DNA of 64,000 nt from Evernia prunastri (Eukaryota > Ascomycota > Lecanoromycetes > Lecanorales > Parmeliaceae): NCBI GenBank assembly GCA_003184365.1, contig NKYR01000016.1, positions 1-64,000 of the forward strand, given 5' to 3'. Below the pieces are notes generated by a model. That model had not been told where the DNA came from. It saw nothing but the letters and a program-made list of their open reading frames with translations, and did no database searches. This document shows positions 10,932-20,624 of this stretch, piece by piece (position 1 is the stretch's first letter; each line of letters begins with the position of its first letter). A program made the position numbers and the translations under genes.

Positions 10932-11439
10932 CGGTTGAGCAGGGCTGTGACGCGAACTCTTACCTTCTTTTTGTATTCTACGGCTGAGATCCATCAACAT
11001 TTTTGGCTTAGTCTGATTGAACAGTTCCTGACGAACCCCTGTCACGACGTCTGTGATTGTGTGGAAGAACAGTGGTTGACCAATCGACAATATTTGTTCG
11101 TGCGGGGTAGACTTCGCTAGCGAGACTCGAACTCTCTTCGCAATGATATTTTCGTCAAGAAGCCTCTCCTTCTATCCCGGCTTTGGAATGGTTGATAGAG
11201 AAATAAAGGAAAGCATTTCATCAGAGCCTCAGAAGTCGAAATTTACTGTTAGAGGCAAGCGCCGCTAAGGGCGGTGTCACGTAAACGAGGACAGCGCGGT
11301 TTGATACAGATTATGCGAGGTTCATGCACGTAACATCCGATGTATCCCCCGAGGTTTAAATCAGTTAGATGGAAACGATGTGGGATAATATCTTAAGATT
11401 TATGTTTAAAAACCTAATGTCTATCGTAGGGTACATCAG
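10932..11439. other. Intergenic
   Basis: No gene seen. AT-richer stretches begin near 11340. Confidence 0.4.
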
Positions 11440-11690
11440 CCCCCTAGGGATCACATTTACCGTGGGGCATTGGACTACCCTGTGTTACATATCTACCCTA
11501 GGACGTCGATATATCATAAGGCTGGGATCGGCCCTGGGGGAGGAGCGTACCGTACGGTTCTATGACATCCTAGGGTGTAACAAGATCATAGGGTTGAAAT
11601 TGGCCGTGCGGCTGAAGTGGATATGCAGGGGTTGAGAATATCACAAGGCTTGAATCGACCGTGGGGTCCAAGCCAAAAACTAGTCCCCAA
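11440..11690. repeat. Degenerate repeated segment
   Basis: At least three diverged copies of a core of the form ATCAyAaGGsTTGAAyyGGCCGTGsGG start near 11511, 11584 and 11638, with a shorter related piece near 11450 and several CCTAGGG or TAGGGT words. Spacing is about 55–70 bp. This looks like an old minisatellite or decayed element. Confidence 0.45.
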
Positions 11691-11732
11691 TCGGTCTAGT
11701 ACCTTGCGCAATACGGGACGTCCGCACCCCCA

Positions 11733-11949
11733 CTCGCGGGTATCAAAAAAGCCCGCACACCTCAAGATCGCAAAGGTCTCGATAACTCTGCAACGACCAA
11801 GTTGCAGTTGCTATTTCCAGTACAGAATCTCTGATGAATCACCTTCTCTACTTTTCGTGGGGCAAATTCTTGTTCACTGCCCTCGTGGATGATAAGTTAT
11901 GATCTGTTGAAATAATTTAGGGTGTGCGGGCTTTTTTGCTACCCGCGAG
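11733..11949. mobile_element. Small inverted-repeat element (MITE-like), 217 bp
   Basis: Inverted arms of 29 bp at 11733–11761 and 11921–11949 match with one mismatch (core CGCGGGTA..CAAAAAAGCCCG). The interior of about 160 bp has no ORF. The outer boundary and target duplication are unclear, so a MITE is the best reading; a stable snap-back structure in RNA is an alternative. Confidence 0.6.
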
Positions 11950-12563
11950 CCCCACACGACATCAAAAGTATTATAAATTCTCCATCCCTGTCAATTGCTA
12001 GCATGTCGTACCAGGTTCAAGGTTCAAGGTATTTGCCGACCAAATGCAGCCAAGTCGCCGAGACTCTTTTAAGTTTTTCAACGCGGTGTAACATTGTCCC
12101 GACTAGCAACGCGGTGTAACATTGTGCCGATCAGCGTTTCTGCAATAATGACTCAACGAGGGAGGAGAAACTTCAAATCAGACATCATCTGCTGTGGATC
12201 AAGGTCAGGCCAATCTCGAGTTGGCTAGACCCCTCGTCAACGGGAGGACTGCGACGATCATAGAGTAATTGTAGGGAAATAAGAGGGTATTCGCTGCCCC
12301 CCTGTTGAGTCCCCCGTAATCGTAACAGAATCTTAATGAGAGAAAATTGTTTGAGGTGGCTATCATCAAGGAGCTCGCTACGGTTAGCAGCGACACCGGT
12401 CCTGGTCGCGTAGTAAGAGAACAATGTGCGCTATCACCTGTAGCCATTCACAGTGCTAATCAAGGTGTGACCCATATTTGTGTTAATGCAAATTGTGGTG
12501 CAAGCAAAGTGCGAGAATGTATGATCTTCCGATCTGCTGCCCTGAACAGCTCTGTGTCGACTT
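11950..12563. other. Intergenic with a short tandem repeat
   Basis: About 600 bp holding the 28-bp direct repeat listed separately. Short ORFs here have no protein-like features. Confidence 0.4.
12079..12134. repeat. Two-copy 28-bp tandem repeat
   Basis: The unit CAACGCGGTGTAACATTGT plus nine more bases occurs twice head to tail with a few mismatches in its last third. Possible binding site pair or replication slippage product. Confidence 0.7.
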
Positions 12564-13952
12564 TTACAAGTCCACAAGTCCTGCATCTTTAAGATCAACC
12601 TTGAACATGTCCAGCTGGTCCTGCAACGCCTTGCTATCCGACTGAAAGTTGTTCTTCAGATCATCGACCCCTACTTGAACTTTCTCAGCCATACTGCGAT
12701 ATTTTGCCCTCAATTCATTCTCCAATTCTTGGACTTCTCTTTCGAACCTTCGTTGCAAGTCCTTGACTCCTCTTCTGAGCTGAATATCCAAGTCGTCGAT
12801 GTCATGCTGAATGTCGTTGCATTTCCGCTGGACCGAATGGTAGTCGTATCTGTAACAGTGGGCGTCCTCAGTCGAAGAAACTGTGGGTCGTCGAGGTCTC
12901 AGGTTTTGAGATACCAAAGCTTTTCCCGACATTAGCTCATGATCAGGTCTGATTAGGATCAAAGACGTACGTTCGTCACACTGTTTGGCCCTCTTGGCGG
13001 TTCCTGATCTTTGCTTCGCCGCCGCACGCTTGCGAGGCTCAGGAGATAACAGAGGATCACGTTCTGACGACGGAGACTCTGACATGTTTGCATCTGCGAC
13101 TCTGACAGGGACGGTCTGACAATCACTGACGATCCCAATAACCACCGACATAGCAACCGTCTGACTGATGATCGGCTGAACTTCACGAGAAGGTCGAAGC
13201 GGGTGGGCGTGTCTCCCTTTGACAGATGCAGGGGACGAAGGTCTACCAATGGGATGAATGCCACGGGAAGGTCGCATTTGAGGATAGGTTTTGCCGGGGT
13301 TAGGAGGACGACTGATAACAGCTGAAGCGGGGTTGTCACCTTCGACAGCCGCTTTGACTGTATCGTTTCCCGTGTCCTCGACCTCGCCCTGGGCATCCGG
13401 AGCACCTTTGCAGGCCAGGAAGAGGACCCCAGGCATAGCCTCCTTTGAAGCGGCTGCAGTCTTCACAGGATACTTATCGAGAGCCGACATGGGATCCTGA
13501 CTAGTTCCAACCACTAAAGCTTCAATATCGAGGTCTTCCGTCATGTTAATCGGAGAGATCACGGTATCCGAATCGGCAGTTTTTACTTGGTCGTTTGTGT
13601 TGGGCTCGATCCCGTGAGCAGGGACCCTTCCAAGTTCGGCCTTGTCATGATCAGAATCTCCACAGCGAGTGGCCTCCACGAGAGTCTCGTGGTCGAGGTT
13701 GACACCCTCAACATTGTCCTCAGCAGGCAAATCCTCATCGAACGTGGCCGTCAGAATGCTGCCTCCGAGGTGCTGGAAGGTATTGTCGCTTGACCATATG
13801 TTATCGTTGATGATTATAGCGTCGGAGAGCGCCACTGAGTTAAGTGCGGCGGTGGCAACATCATCGTTCCCGGTATTTGATGACTCGAAGCTGCCGTCGG
13901 GAGTGAATTCGAAGCCGTCGTCGTGAGTGAAAGCGCTTATATGGTCACACAT
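12564..13952 (-). CDS. Disordered/coiled-coil protein, 462 aa, unknown function
   Basis: Single ORF from a true ATG. The first ~310 residues are acidic and low in structure. A basic cluster (RKRAAAKQRSGTAKRAKQ, about 305–325) looks like a bipartite nuclear signal. The last ~100 residues (VQRKCNDIQHDIDDLDIQL onward) form a strong coiled coil. A 51-bp in-frame stretch (12970–12920) has a GTACGT donor, a CTAAT branch and an AAAAG acceptor, the same size as nearby introns. It is probably spliced out, giving a 445-aa protein; both forms stay in frame. No enzyme motif. It shares the accessory block's pattern of nuclear-type coiled-coil proteins. Confidence 0.65.
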   Translation of the reverse strand: MCDHISAFTHDDGFEFTPDGSFESSNTGNDDVATAALNSVALSDAIIINDNIWSSDNTFQHLGGSILTATFDEDLPAEDNVEGVNLDHETLVEATRCGDSDHDKAELGRVPAHGIEPNTNDQVKTADSDTVISPINMTEDLDIEALVVGTSQDPMSALDKYPVKTAAASKEAMPGVLFLACKGAPDAQGEVEDTGNDTVKAAVEGDNPASAVISRPPNPGKTYPQMRPSRGIHPIGRPSSPASVKGRHAHPLRPSREVQPIISQTVAMSVVIGIVSDCQTVPVRVADANMSESPSSERDPLLSPEPRKRAAAKQRSGTAKRAKQCDERTSLILIRPDHELMSGKALVSQNLRPRRPTVSSTEDAHCYRYDYHSVQRKCNDIQHDIDDLDIQLRRGVKDLQRRFEREVQELENELRAKYRSMAEKVQVGVDDLKNNFQSDSKALQDQLDMFKVDLKDAGLVDL

Positions 13953-14924
13953 GATTGTGAGACACCTTGGTAGCGGGGCAAAGATTTTGGTGATCTTGGG
14001 AGCAGAGTAGCAAGAACGAGTTTTTTAAGAAGCAGAAAGCAAGAGGGAAGAAGCCCTCTTTATGTACTTTTTGCTGCGGTCTACCACGCCTCGACTAACC
14101 CCAAAAAGAGACGGGATTTCAAGGCTGATCAAGACCGTGCTTTAGTCTTACCTCACTTGAGAGATCACGAACAGGGTTCTAGATTCGAATGAAGCAATCA
14201 TGCAGTAAGCTATAAACCGGATTTATCTTCTCTCTCTAAATCCCTAGGCTGTCCGGTAAACGATAAAGTTGGACTGCGACATCACAGCAGCTCTCATTCC
14301 TTCTCCCATCGCTGCAACTTCAATCCCAACAACCCGTCGACTTCCCACTCGAGGTCGCAGAAAGACAGTATAACTCCGCCAAATGTTTGAGCTTGAATAT
14401 TTTCGCTCGCGTCGGCATCGAGAGTGCATCATATCGTCAAAGTCTTGACATCATCTCGTACCAAAGCAACGGCCGAGGACGGGGAGACGCTTTCACTATT
14501 TTTACGTACAAAAAAAATTTGGGGATGGGGGGCCCTCGCCTGACGGACAGGGGTTTTTGAGCGGCCTTTAGAGCGATGGTGGATGCTACATTTAGAAACA
14601 CCTGCATCAAGTAATCTCACGCAGAGTGCTGACACTGAATGAAAGGTAGGAAGTCCTGTCATCCCCCATTCCCAAATCTGTGATCTTTCGGTGATCCAAA
14701 ATGATGCCATCAGCAGGCTTTGATCTCTTACGACAAAAGAAGGAAGGGTCAAGCACAGTTTGCCAAGTCGTTTGGTCATTGTTGGGTACTGCTCTCATGC
14801 ACCTAACTGGCGAGTGTTGCTACGCCTGGACGCCAAATCTGAAGAGGGTATGGTGCAGGCAAGTAGGCGTGGGATGTGACGGCATAAAATTTGCAGAAGC
14901 ATGATTAGCCGGCCGTGATGAGAA
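13953..14924. other. Intergenic
   Basis: About 970 bp between divergent genes. Several short ORFs have no protein-like pattern and overlap one another. It should include the promoter of the minus-strand gene. I see no RNA gene. Confidence 0.4.
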
Positions 14925-14930
14925 TATAAA
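14925..14930 (+). promoter_or_regulatory. TATA box of the RING-protein gene
   Basis: TATAAA 73 bp upstream of the chosen ATG, followed by a pyrimidine-rich stretch typical of fungal transcription start regions. Confidence 0.55.
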
Positions 14931-15002
14931 CCTCTCGACTTGCCCTGTCTCTTCATCTTCTTCAAATTCAACACCCTTCACTACCTACCGTATCCTACCC
15001 TC

Positions 15003-15795
15003 ATGGAGGAAGCGGTACCTTGCCTAGTATATGCTGCCCAGGGTTCTCCAGGGCAACGCCCGCTTTGTCGAGTAGGGGCTCCAGCCCGCCTCATCAGTCT
15101 TGGCAGCATTCGCGTGGTTCCAGTTCAATCCCAATTTGAGGTGGAGTTCGACCCCTTGACGCAAATCATGCCTTGTTTAGCAGATGCTGCTCAGGGCCCC
15201 TCAGAGCAACGCCCGCTTCATCGACTGCTAGCTCCAACATTTTTCACCACGCTTGGCGACATAAGCCTGGTTACTGAAGTCAATGGCAATTACCCAACGG
15301 GTAGTGCAGGTAATCGAAGCATAATCCTCTATGAAAGACTGCTCTAAATTCATGTCAGCGAATCCTATCGTGGTTGAGGACTGTGAGAGGGTCTCAGATC
15401 GTGTTAGTGCATCAGACCCAGAATCGTCAAGGAGAGCTGAAGGTCTACGGCACGAGATCGATAAGTTGCAGAGTGCGCTGCAAGTCGAGCAGGACAAGAA
15501 CAAAGACCTTCTCCATGAGAGGGATACGGCTGTCAAACTATGCAAAAGTCTGTTTCATCAAAGAGAGCAAGCTGAAAAGGCAATAAGTTTGCTTCAACAA
15601 CGTCAGATGCCTGAGTGCCCAATATGTCGAGAGAATGTGTGTTGCGGGGTTACACAATGTGGACATCAATTCTGCGATAATTGTTTTGACCTCTGGTGCG
15701 AGACGGAAGAGGCCGCTCATAGCTGTCCCGTTTGCCGAGCAGGTTTGGACGATCAGAATGGAAAGGCGTTCATTAGGATATACGGTACCGGATAA
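15003..15795 (+). CDS. RING finger protein with internal duplication, 247 aa
   Basis: Likely E3 ubiquitin ligase or RING adaptor. Exons 15003–15309 and 15359–15795; the 49-bp intron (GTAATC to GTCAG) joins in frame. The N-terminal ~95 residues contain two copies of a ~34-residue unit (PCLVYAAQG…LISLG and PCLADAAQG…FTTLG), 18 of 34 identical, 51 codons apart. A coiled coil follows (about 125–180). The C-terminal C3HC4 RING has CPIC, CGHQFC, CDNC and CPVC, so all zinc ligands are present. The duplicated unit is not a domain I know. The start is at the first ATG after the TATA box; an earlier frame opening begins with TTG. It faces the kinase gene tail to tail, 161 bp apart. Confidence 0.8.
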
Positions 15796-15956
15796 GCTGT
15801 AACTCCTAATGCACTGCTTATCAAGAAACGCAATTTTTCCACGTATGATATCGAATCAAAGAGAGACTGAGAGAGGAAACCAGCGGTCTCAAGCGTGAAC
15901 ATCACCAAATGCATCTATAGTTCATGGCTCTATGAGCAAACCGTCAACAAGGTATC

Positions 15957-17564
15957 TTATCCACACGGGAACAATGACCTCAGAGCTTCCTCCGCCGAAG
16001 GTCGGTCATGAGAGGCCCACGAGAGCATAGAACTCAGCACAGAAGCCACACTCGTCTCGCACTGCGCTAGGTGTTGAAGGACGATCGAATGATCTTTTTG
16101 CGAACGAAGGCTTCTTCCACGAATCCAATCAGCCGGGAACCAAGACTGTAAAACTGTATATGCAAGTAGCCATAGGTCGACCTTTTGATCGTATTTTTGG
16201 TTTTTGCCTTTTTGGATTTCGGGAGGGAGCCACTTCCATCCCGCTATCTCCTCAACAGTACTAGTTCTCCCCCGATGTAATTTTCCGAAATCGCAAATGC
16301 CAGCGTGCCTCGGCCCACTCGGGAAGTATAGGACATTCATGGGAGTGATATCACGATGCATCCAGCCATGACTATGGATAGCGATCAGACCCTCTAGGAG
16401 TTGCTTGAACAGTATCATGCGAAAAGCCCAGTCCGCCTCCAGTTCCTGATGCCACAGATGCTGCTCGAAAGAGACTCCCTTTTCCAGAAATAAGTATATC
16501 TCCAAGGGATAGAAGCCCGTTAAGGTACTCTCGGCTTGCGAGTTACACCAACCGTAGAAACGCACAACACCTGAACAATGGCCGAGTGTCTCGCTGATTT
16601 CGATCTCGTCCTTGGCGGCCTGTACATCCATGGACGTTTTAATGACCAGCTTCTTGACGGCTCTTAGATCTCCGGTCCGTGGGTGAAACCCTTCTAGCAC
16701 AATCCCAAATGTGCCGCTTCCCAAGCCTTGCCTGAAGACGGCCCATGGAGTGTAGGTGTCGGATTCGAATGGGATAGCAGATATACGCGTGTTCGGGACT
16801 TGCGCCTCACGTGCCATCAACCACATCTCTCTCTCCTCGAGATAGAGCCGCTCCTTTGTCCACGTATTGACACAAAACCGGATATCGTAGCGCATACCTC
16901 CCACACAGAACGAAGTTCGAGGACGATGCAAACACTGCACTGAGCCATGCTTCATAAACTCATCGTTGAGAACCACAGGTCTGTGATGACATTGCTCAAA
17001 GCCGTCGGGGCCACTGCTATTAGGAGCCGTCAGTTCAAGCTCATCCATATGATGACCCTCGCCGGCGTGAAGAAGCCAGGCCCCGGATTCAATGTTCATT
17101 CTCAGGAAAGCATGAGCGCTGGCGAGATGTTTTCGGTGTACTGAACCTGGTCGGGCGAGCAGAATGTCGACATTCCGGTTGCGAATGTTTCCACCGGCTC
17201 CCTTTCCGAGAACCCATTTGACTCCCTTACTCAGAGGCGTACAATCAAAACCAAGGCGGAAATGACCACGGTAGAGGACTGCTTCCTCATCGCTTGTAGA
17301 ATCCACTGTCGGCTCAGAATCACATCCCTCGGTGCTGGAGATGAGCTCTTTGCCGGTCACAACGATGTACTGCGCGTGATGTTCGTCTAGTTGACCGTGT
17401 ATTTTTCTGACAGCCAGTTCGTGAAAGGCGACCGCAGCTGGGCCCCCTATCGGTATAATCCTCAGAATGTCATTCTCCCCAGCTTTTTCATCCGTGGTAG
17501 CCAAAATGCGGTCTGAAGCTTGATCGCCTGATCTACTACCTTCTTCAGCATCGTGTTTATCCAT
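15957..17564 (-). CDS. FHA-like domain + Ser/Thr protein kinase, 535 aa
   Basis: Single-exon predicted protein kinase. The region about 115–235 (WVLGKG, DILLARPG, SAHAFLRM, GAWLLHAG) resembles a forkhead-associated phosphothreonine-binding fold. The kinase domain has the glycine loop GLGSGTFG (280–287), VAIK-type Lys304, HRD (403–405) with Asn410, DFG (425–427) and PPE (447–449). All catalytic residues are present, so activity is expected. The order FHA then kinase is like the Rad53/Chk2 group, but overall sequence is far from it: HRDITPMN is unusual, and this is not the genome's core checkpoint kinase. The lack of introns contrasts with its neighbours. In the accessory block it could act as a signalling partner of the RING and patatin proteins; this is inference. 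Confidence 0.8.
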   Translation of the reverse strand: MDKHDAEEGSRSGDQASDRILATTDEKAGENDILRIIPIGGPAAVAFHELAVRKIHGQLDEHHAQYIVVTGKELISSTEGCDSEPTVDSTSDEEAVLYRGHFRLGFDCTPLSKGVKWVLGKGAGGNIRNRNVDILLARPGSVHRKHLASAHAFLRMNIESGAWLLHAGEGHHMDELELTAPNSSGPDGFEQCHHRPVVLNDEFMKHGSVQCLHRPRTSFCVGGMRYDIRFCVNTWTKERLYLEEREMWLMAREAQVPNTRISAIPFESDTYTPWAVFRQGLGSGTFGIVLEGFHPRTGDLRAVKKLVIKTSMDVQAAKDEIEISETLGHCSGVVRFYGWCNSQAESTLTGFYPLEIYLFLEKGVSFEQHLWHQELEADWAFRMILFKQLLEGLIAIHSHGWMHRDITPMNVLYFPSGPRHAGICDFGKLHRGRTSTVEEIAGWKWLPPEIQKGKNQKYDQKVDLWLLAYTVLQSWFPADWIRGRSLRSQKDHSIVLQHLAQCETSVASVLSSMLSWASHDRPSAEEALRSLFPCG

Positions 17565-18915
17565 TGCGGATTTCCTCTACCCTACAGTTCCTATCTCCCC
17601 AGGGGTTTCACGAATCATTCGAGTTCGGAAATTATATTGTTAAAAATAGTAGCAATCAGCCCTACACTACAACAGTGGCTTGGCGACAACATCGTTGTCA
17701 TGGACTCATGGACTCATGGACTCTTCACCGATTGTATTCTTACTTCTTAGAGCATTATCTAGTAGCCAGGATGTGGCAGCTCTGTTGAGCCAGGTCAGCT
17801 ATGAGACATGGTACCTGCCCAAAGTCCACCTGTGTGACAGTGAGGAGTGTGATCCTCCATAGCCAAAGAAACCTAGGAAGCATCCTCAATGACCTCAAGC
17901 TGCTTCTTCATTTCGCTTCCGAGCTTATCGCGACATTTGCGAAAGTAAGCACACTCATAGCAGCCTTTGAAGCTCTACCTCAGGATTAGCAAGATCGATA
18001 AATCGATATATGACACTTACGCTCGTAGTGCCCATCTCCTTTCTGTACTCGTTCGATCTAAGCTGAGCGTCTGAGACCTTGCAGATCGGCTTAATGCGAG
18101 CCTGCCCCGTAGTGAACTTCCATATCACGGCCCTCTATTCGTCCAGATAAGTGCTCGTATGAGTCTCGCGACGCTTAATTTGTAACAGTGTGAGCGTCTT
18201 TGCTTCAGCTAGGCCGAAAGCTTCATCGTTCAACATCTTAGGCTTCGCCAGCTCCCACTTCAAACTGAATAACTAGTTGACGTTGTTGAGATATCGCCTG
18301 CTCGGAGAACGATTCCCATACTGTAGAGGAATTATCTCTTAAAAGGCTGCGAGGCTGTTCAATCACGCGTCTCTTCTTGTTCACGGAGGCAGAACCGGGC
18401 ACGTCGCAATTGTCTGCTCGATAATGTAGTGGATCCTCTACTATTTTCTCCGGACTTCCCTAGCGATGTTCGCCGGACCTTCAACACGACGTCTAGCTAG
18501 TGAGCGAAAGGGCATCTCTCGAGATGATTCGAAGCTTTGACGCAGTAGTAAGCAGGCGGGAGATGTCGGTGGTGGAGACGAGAACGATTGAACTCATCCA
18601 TGGTTTTGATTCTGGAATGCCCTTGGATGGCGCCGTGCCGGCGCTCAAAGATCGAACTCAAGAGCGTCACAGGCGTCTACAATGCACTTCGTGTCAGTGA
18701 TGCCCAATTCGAGTATGTCCCATTCCTACTAACAGTTGGTCTAATGACATTGGATTTTCCTGTGAACGTGCGTAGATAAATACGGATCAGTCTATATTAA
18801 CGACGGTAATAGTATTAATATCTCGAGGGGGATTTTAGCGACCGCGTTACTCTCTACTCTTATTCTACATTTTGAAAAGAATATATTTAGAAATAATATC
18901 AATTACATGCAGTAC
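17565..18915. other. Gene-poor stretch with decayed coding remnant
   Basis: On the minus strand, about 18480–17860, codons read like protein for long runs (for example KKRRVIEQPRSLLRDN and QARIKPICKVSDAQLR) but are broken by several stops. This is probably a dead gene or element I cannot name. The rest shows no feature beyond the 8-bp repeat listed separately. Confidence 0.4.
17699..17722. repeat. Three copies of an 8-bp unit
   Basis: CATGGACT repeated three times without mismatch. Short slippage-type repeat 135 bp upstream of the kinase start codon. Confidence 0.85.
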
Positions 18916-19013
18916 GCGGTTTCGCAGTGGAAGAGCACCCGGGTCCCGTGACAGGGAAGTTTACTACCCTGTCCGGCCCCGGGGGGGGTTCCGGTTCGAA
19001 TCCGGAAATCGCC
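18916..19013 (+). tRNA. tRNA-like sequence (possible intron-containing tRNA-Gly(CCC) or tRNA-derived SINE head)
   Basis: The 98 bp fold partly as a tRNA. The ends GCGGTTT and AAATCGC pair. The T arm CCGG-TTCGAAT-CCGG carries a perfect B box (GGTTCGAATCC). CGCAGTGGAAGAGC resembles a D arm/A box. Arms CCCGG and CCGGG can form an anticodon stem around a CCC anticodon if about 29 nt are removed as an intron. Inside this lies a perfect 7-bp hairpin (GACAGGG/CCCTGTC, 18950–18973). A long T-rich run follows at once, fitting a Pol III terminator. The D stem is weak and the acceptor end shares a base with the T stem, so a pseudogene or tRNA-derived SINE is equally possible. Confidence 0.45.
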
Positions 19014-19015
19014 AA

Positions 19016-19044
19016 TTTTTTTGTTTTTTTTGTTTTTTTTGTTT
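19016..19044 (+). terminator. Poly-T Pol III-type terminator
   Basis: Three runs of T7–T8 separated by single G, directly after the tRNA-like sequence. Confidence 0.5.
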
Positions 19045-19161
19045 CTGAATTTCATTATAGAATTAGCGGCTCATCGTACTCGGTTTCGGAGAAATAATTT
19101 GCCGACCGCCAAAATCCTTACCTCGCCTTTGACGAGTCACTCATTAGGTCCACGGTCAGTC

Positions 19162-19769
19162 ATGGATCATCCCAAATATCATCGTTATCGTGCGAGCTTT
19201 TTAAATGCACCTGACTGGCAGTATATATCGTCCTCGGACGAGGACGATGACGCAGATGACGGTGACGGGCTCCTCACACCAGTCTCTATGGATCGTCGCA
19301 CCAGTCTCAGCGCCTCTCAATCGGCCTCCGCGCATCGTGACTCGCTTTTCAGACGAGGTAACGGGAAGGCCTTCGTTATAGATTCTCGACAAAGCAAACC
19401 CTGTTCGAGATCGCCGCGTCGGCCTATCACTCGCTCGTACGGAAACGACTGCGTGTCGCTGGACTATCGGCGAAAAGGCTTCGTTGTCTACCGGCCAGCT
19501 ACGAAGGACATCTCGATGACCTTCGAAAGATATCTGAGACACTACGTTCGTCAAGGTGTATTCTGTATATGCTATAATAACTAATTCTATCAGGATATCG
19601 AGCGATCAAGCAGAAGCCACCAGGCTTAAACGACAAAGTCTTTTCCTCACTCGACGACGAGCCTCGATACAGCGCGGATACCCCTCTCGCAGCGGAGCTA
19701 CGATTCTGGATTTTACGGTGGAATTGCGCGACGCTGCCAATATTGTCGAAGGTTGGATTACAAGTTTGA
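19162..19769 (+). CDS. Small hypothetical protein, 189 aa
   Basis: Exons 19162–19555 and 19594–19769. The 38-bp intron (GTGTAT, CTAAT branch, ATCAG) is short but has all signals and the phases agree. The protein begins MDHPKYHRYR and has an acidic patch (SSSDEDDDADDGDG, about residues 29–42). It ends with a more ordered part (AAELRFWILRWNCATL). No known domain. It lies beside the repeat-rich zone at the likely edge of the accessory block. It may be a young or decaying gene. Confidence 0.45.
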
Positions 19770-20624
19770 GGCCATGGAAATGATGGTGTAACGAAGCTGC
19801 ATTCACTCTAGGAATCGGCAAGACCTGAGTAAAACCCGAAAAATGCTAGGAAATATGGCTGAACCTCTTCTCGTCTATACTCGGCGAAGTAAAATATGCG
19901 GACGATTTGAGTAGCTACCGCACAGTGAGCTCCGTCTCCGGTCGAGGGATCAGGGGCCAAACACGACGCGTCCTATTGGACTCGACGTCCGCCTCGTACA
20001 GCTGTGAAGATGTTTGCCAAGTGACTCGTTCAGATCAGCACTCGAGATTTGAATTATAGGACTTCGTGGCGCTCTACCTTGCGGTATCTCTATCGTCCAA
20101 ATGAGAACGACTGTCACCTCGGGTGTGTCCGTTGGAAAGGCTTCATATGCCGTGCTACTCTGGACATTGGTTTGAGGATATATGCTAAGAGAGAGGAAAG
20201 GAGTTCGAGTCGTGATGATGTCTATGCCCGAGAGATCTCGCGTGCATCTGTCGTCCGTACTTGATAAGGTTACACCGTCGGAACCTGCGGAGCTTGGACC
20301 GGCCGGACCAATAGTGTGCATGAATGCGGGCTCTGAGTGGCTTTGTTTGTTGCTACTTGGCGACGTTGTTTGGACCGCGTATGCGGTAGTGAGCCTGCTA
20401 ATTGTAAGCTTCAGAGATTATGATTCCTGAGTGTATTATACATCGCAAATAGCATTGAAACAGTATTAATAGCCATTGTCGACCTGGCTATCCAAATTCA
20501 GTTGTGATAGTGAGATAGATAGTGCGTGCAGAGAGATTGGGGAATCGAGTATTTTTGACTCGCAAAATCCGTTTTTGGCACTCCTCTGGTTTCACACTGT
20601 TTCTACCCTTGCTGACTAAGTTCA
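19770..20624. other. Intergenic
   Basis: About 850 bp. Short overlapping ORFs on both strands have no protein-like pattern. No RNA gene seen. Confidence 0.4.
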
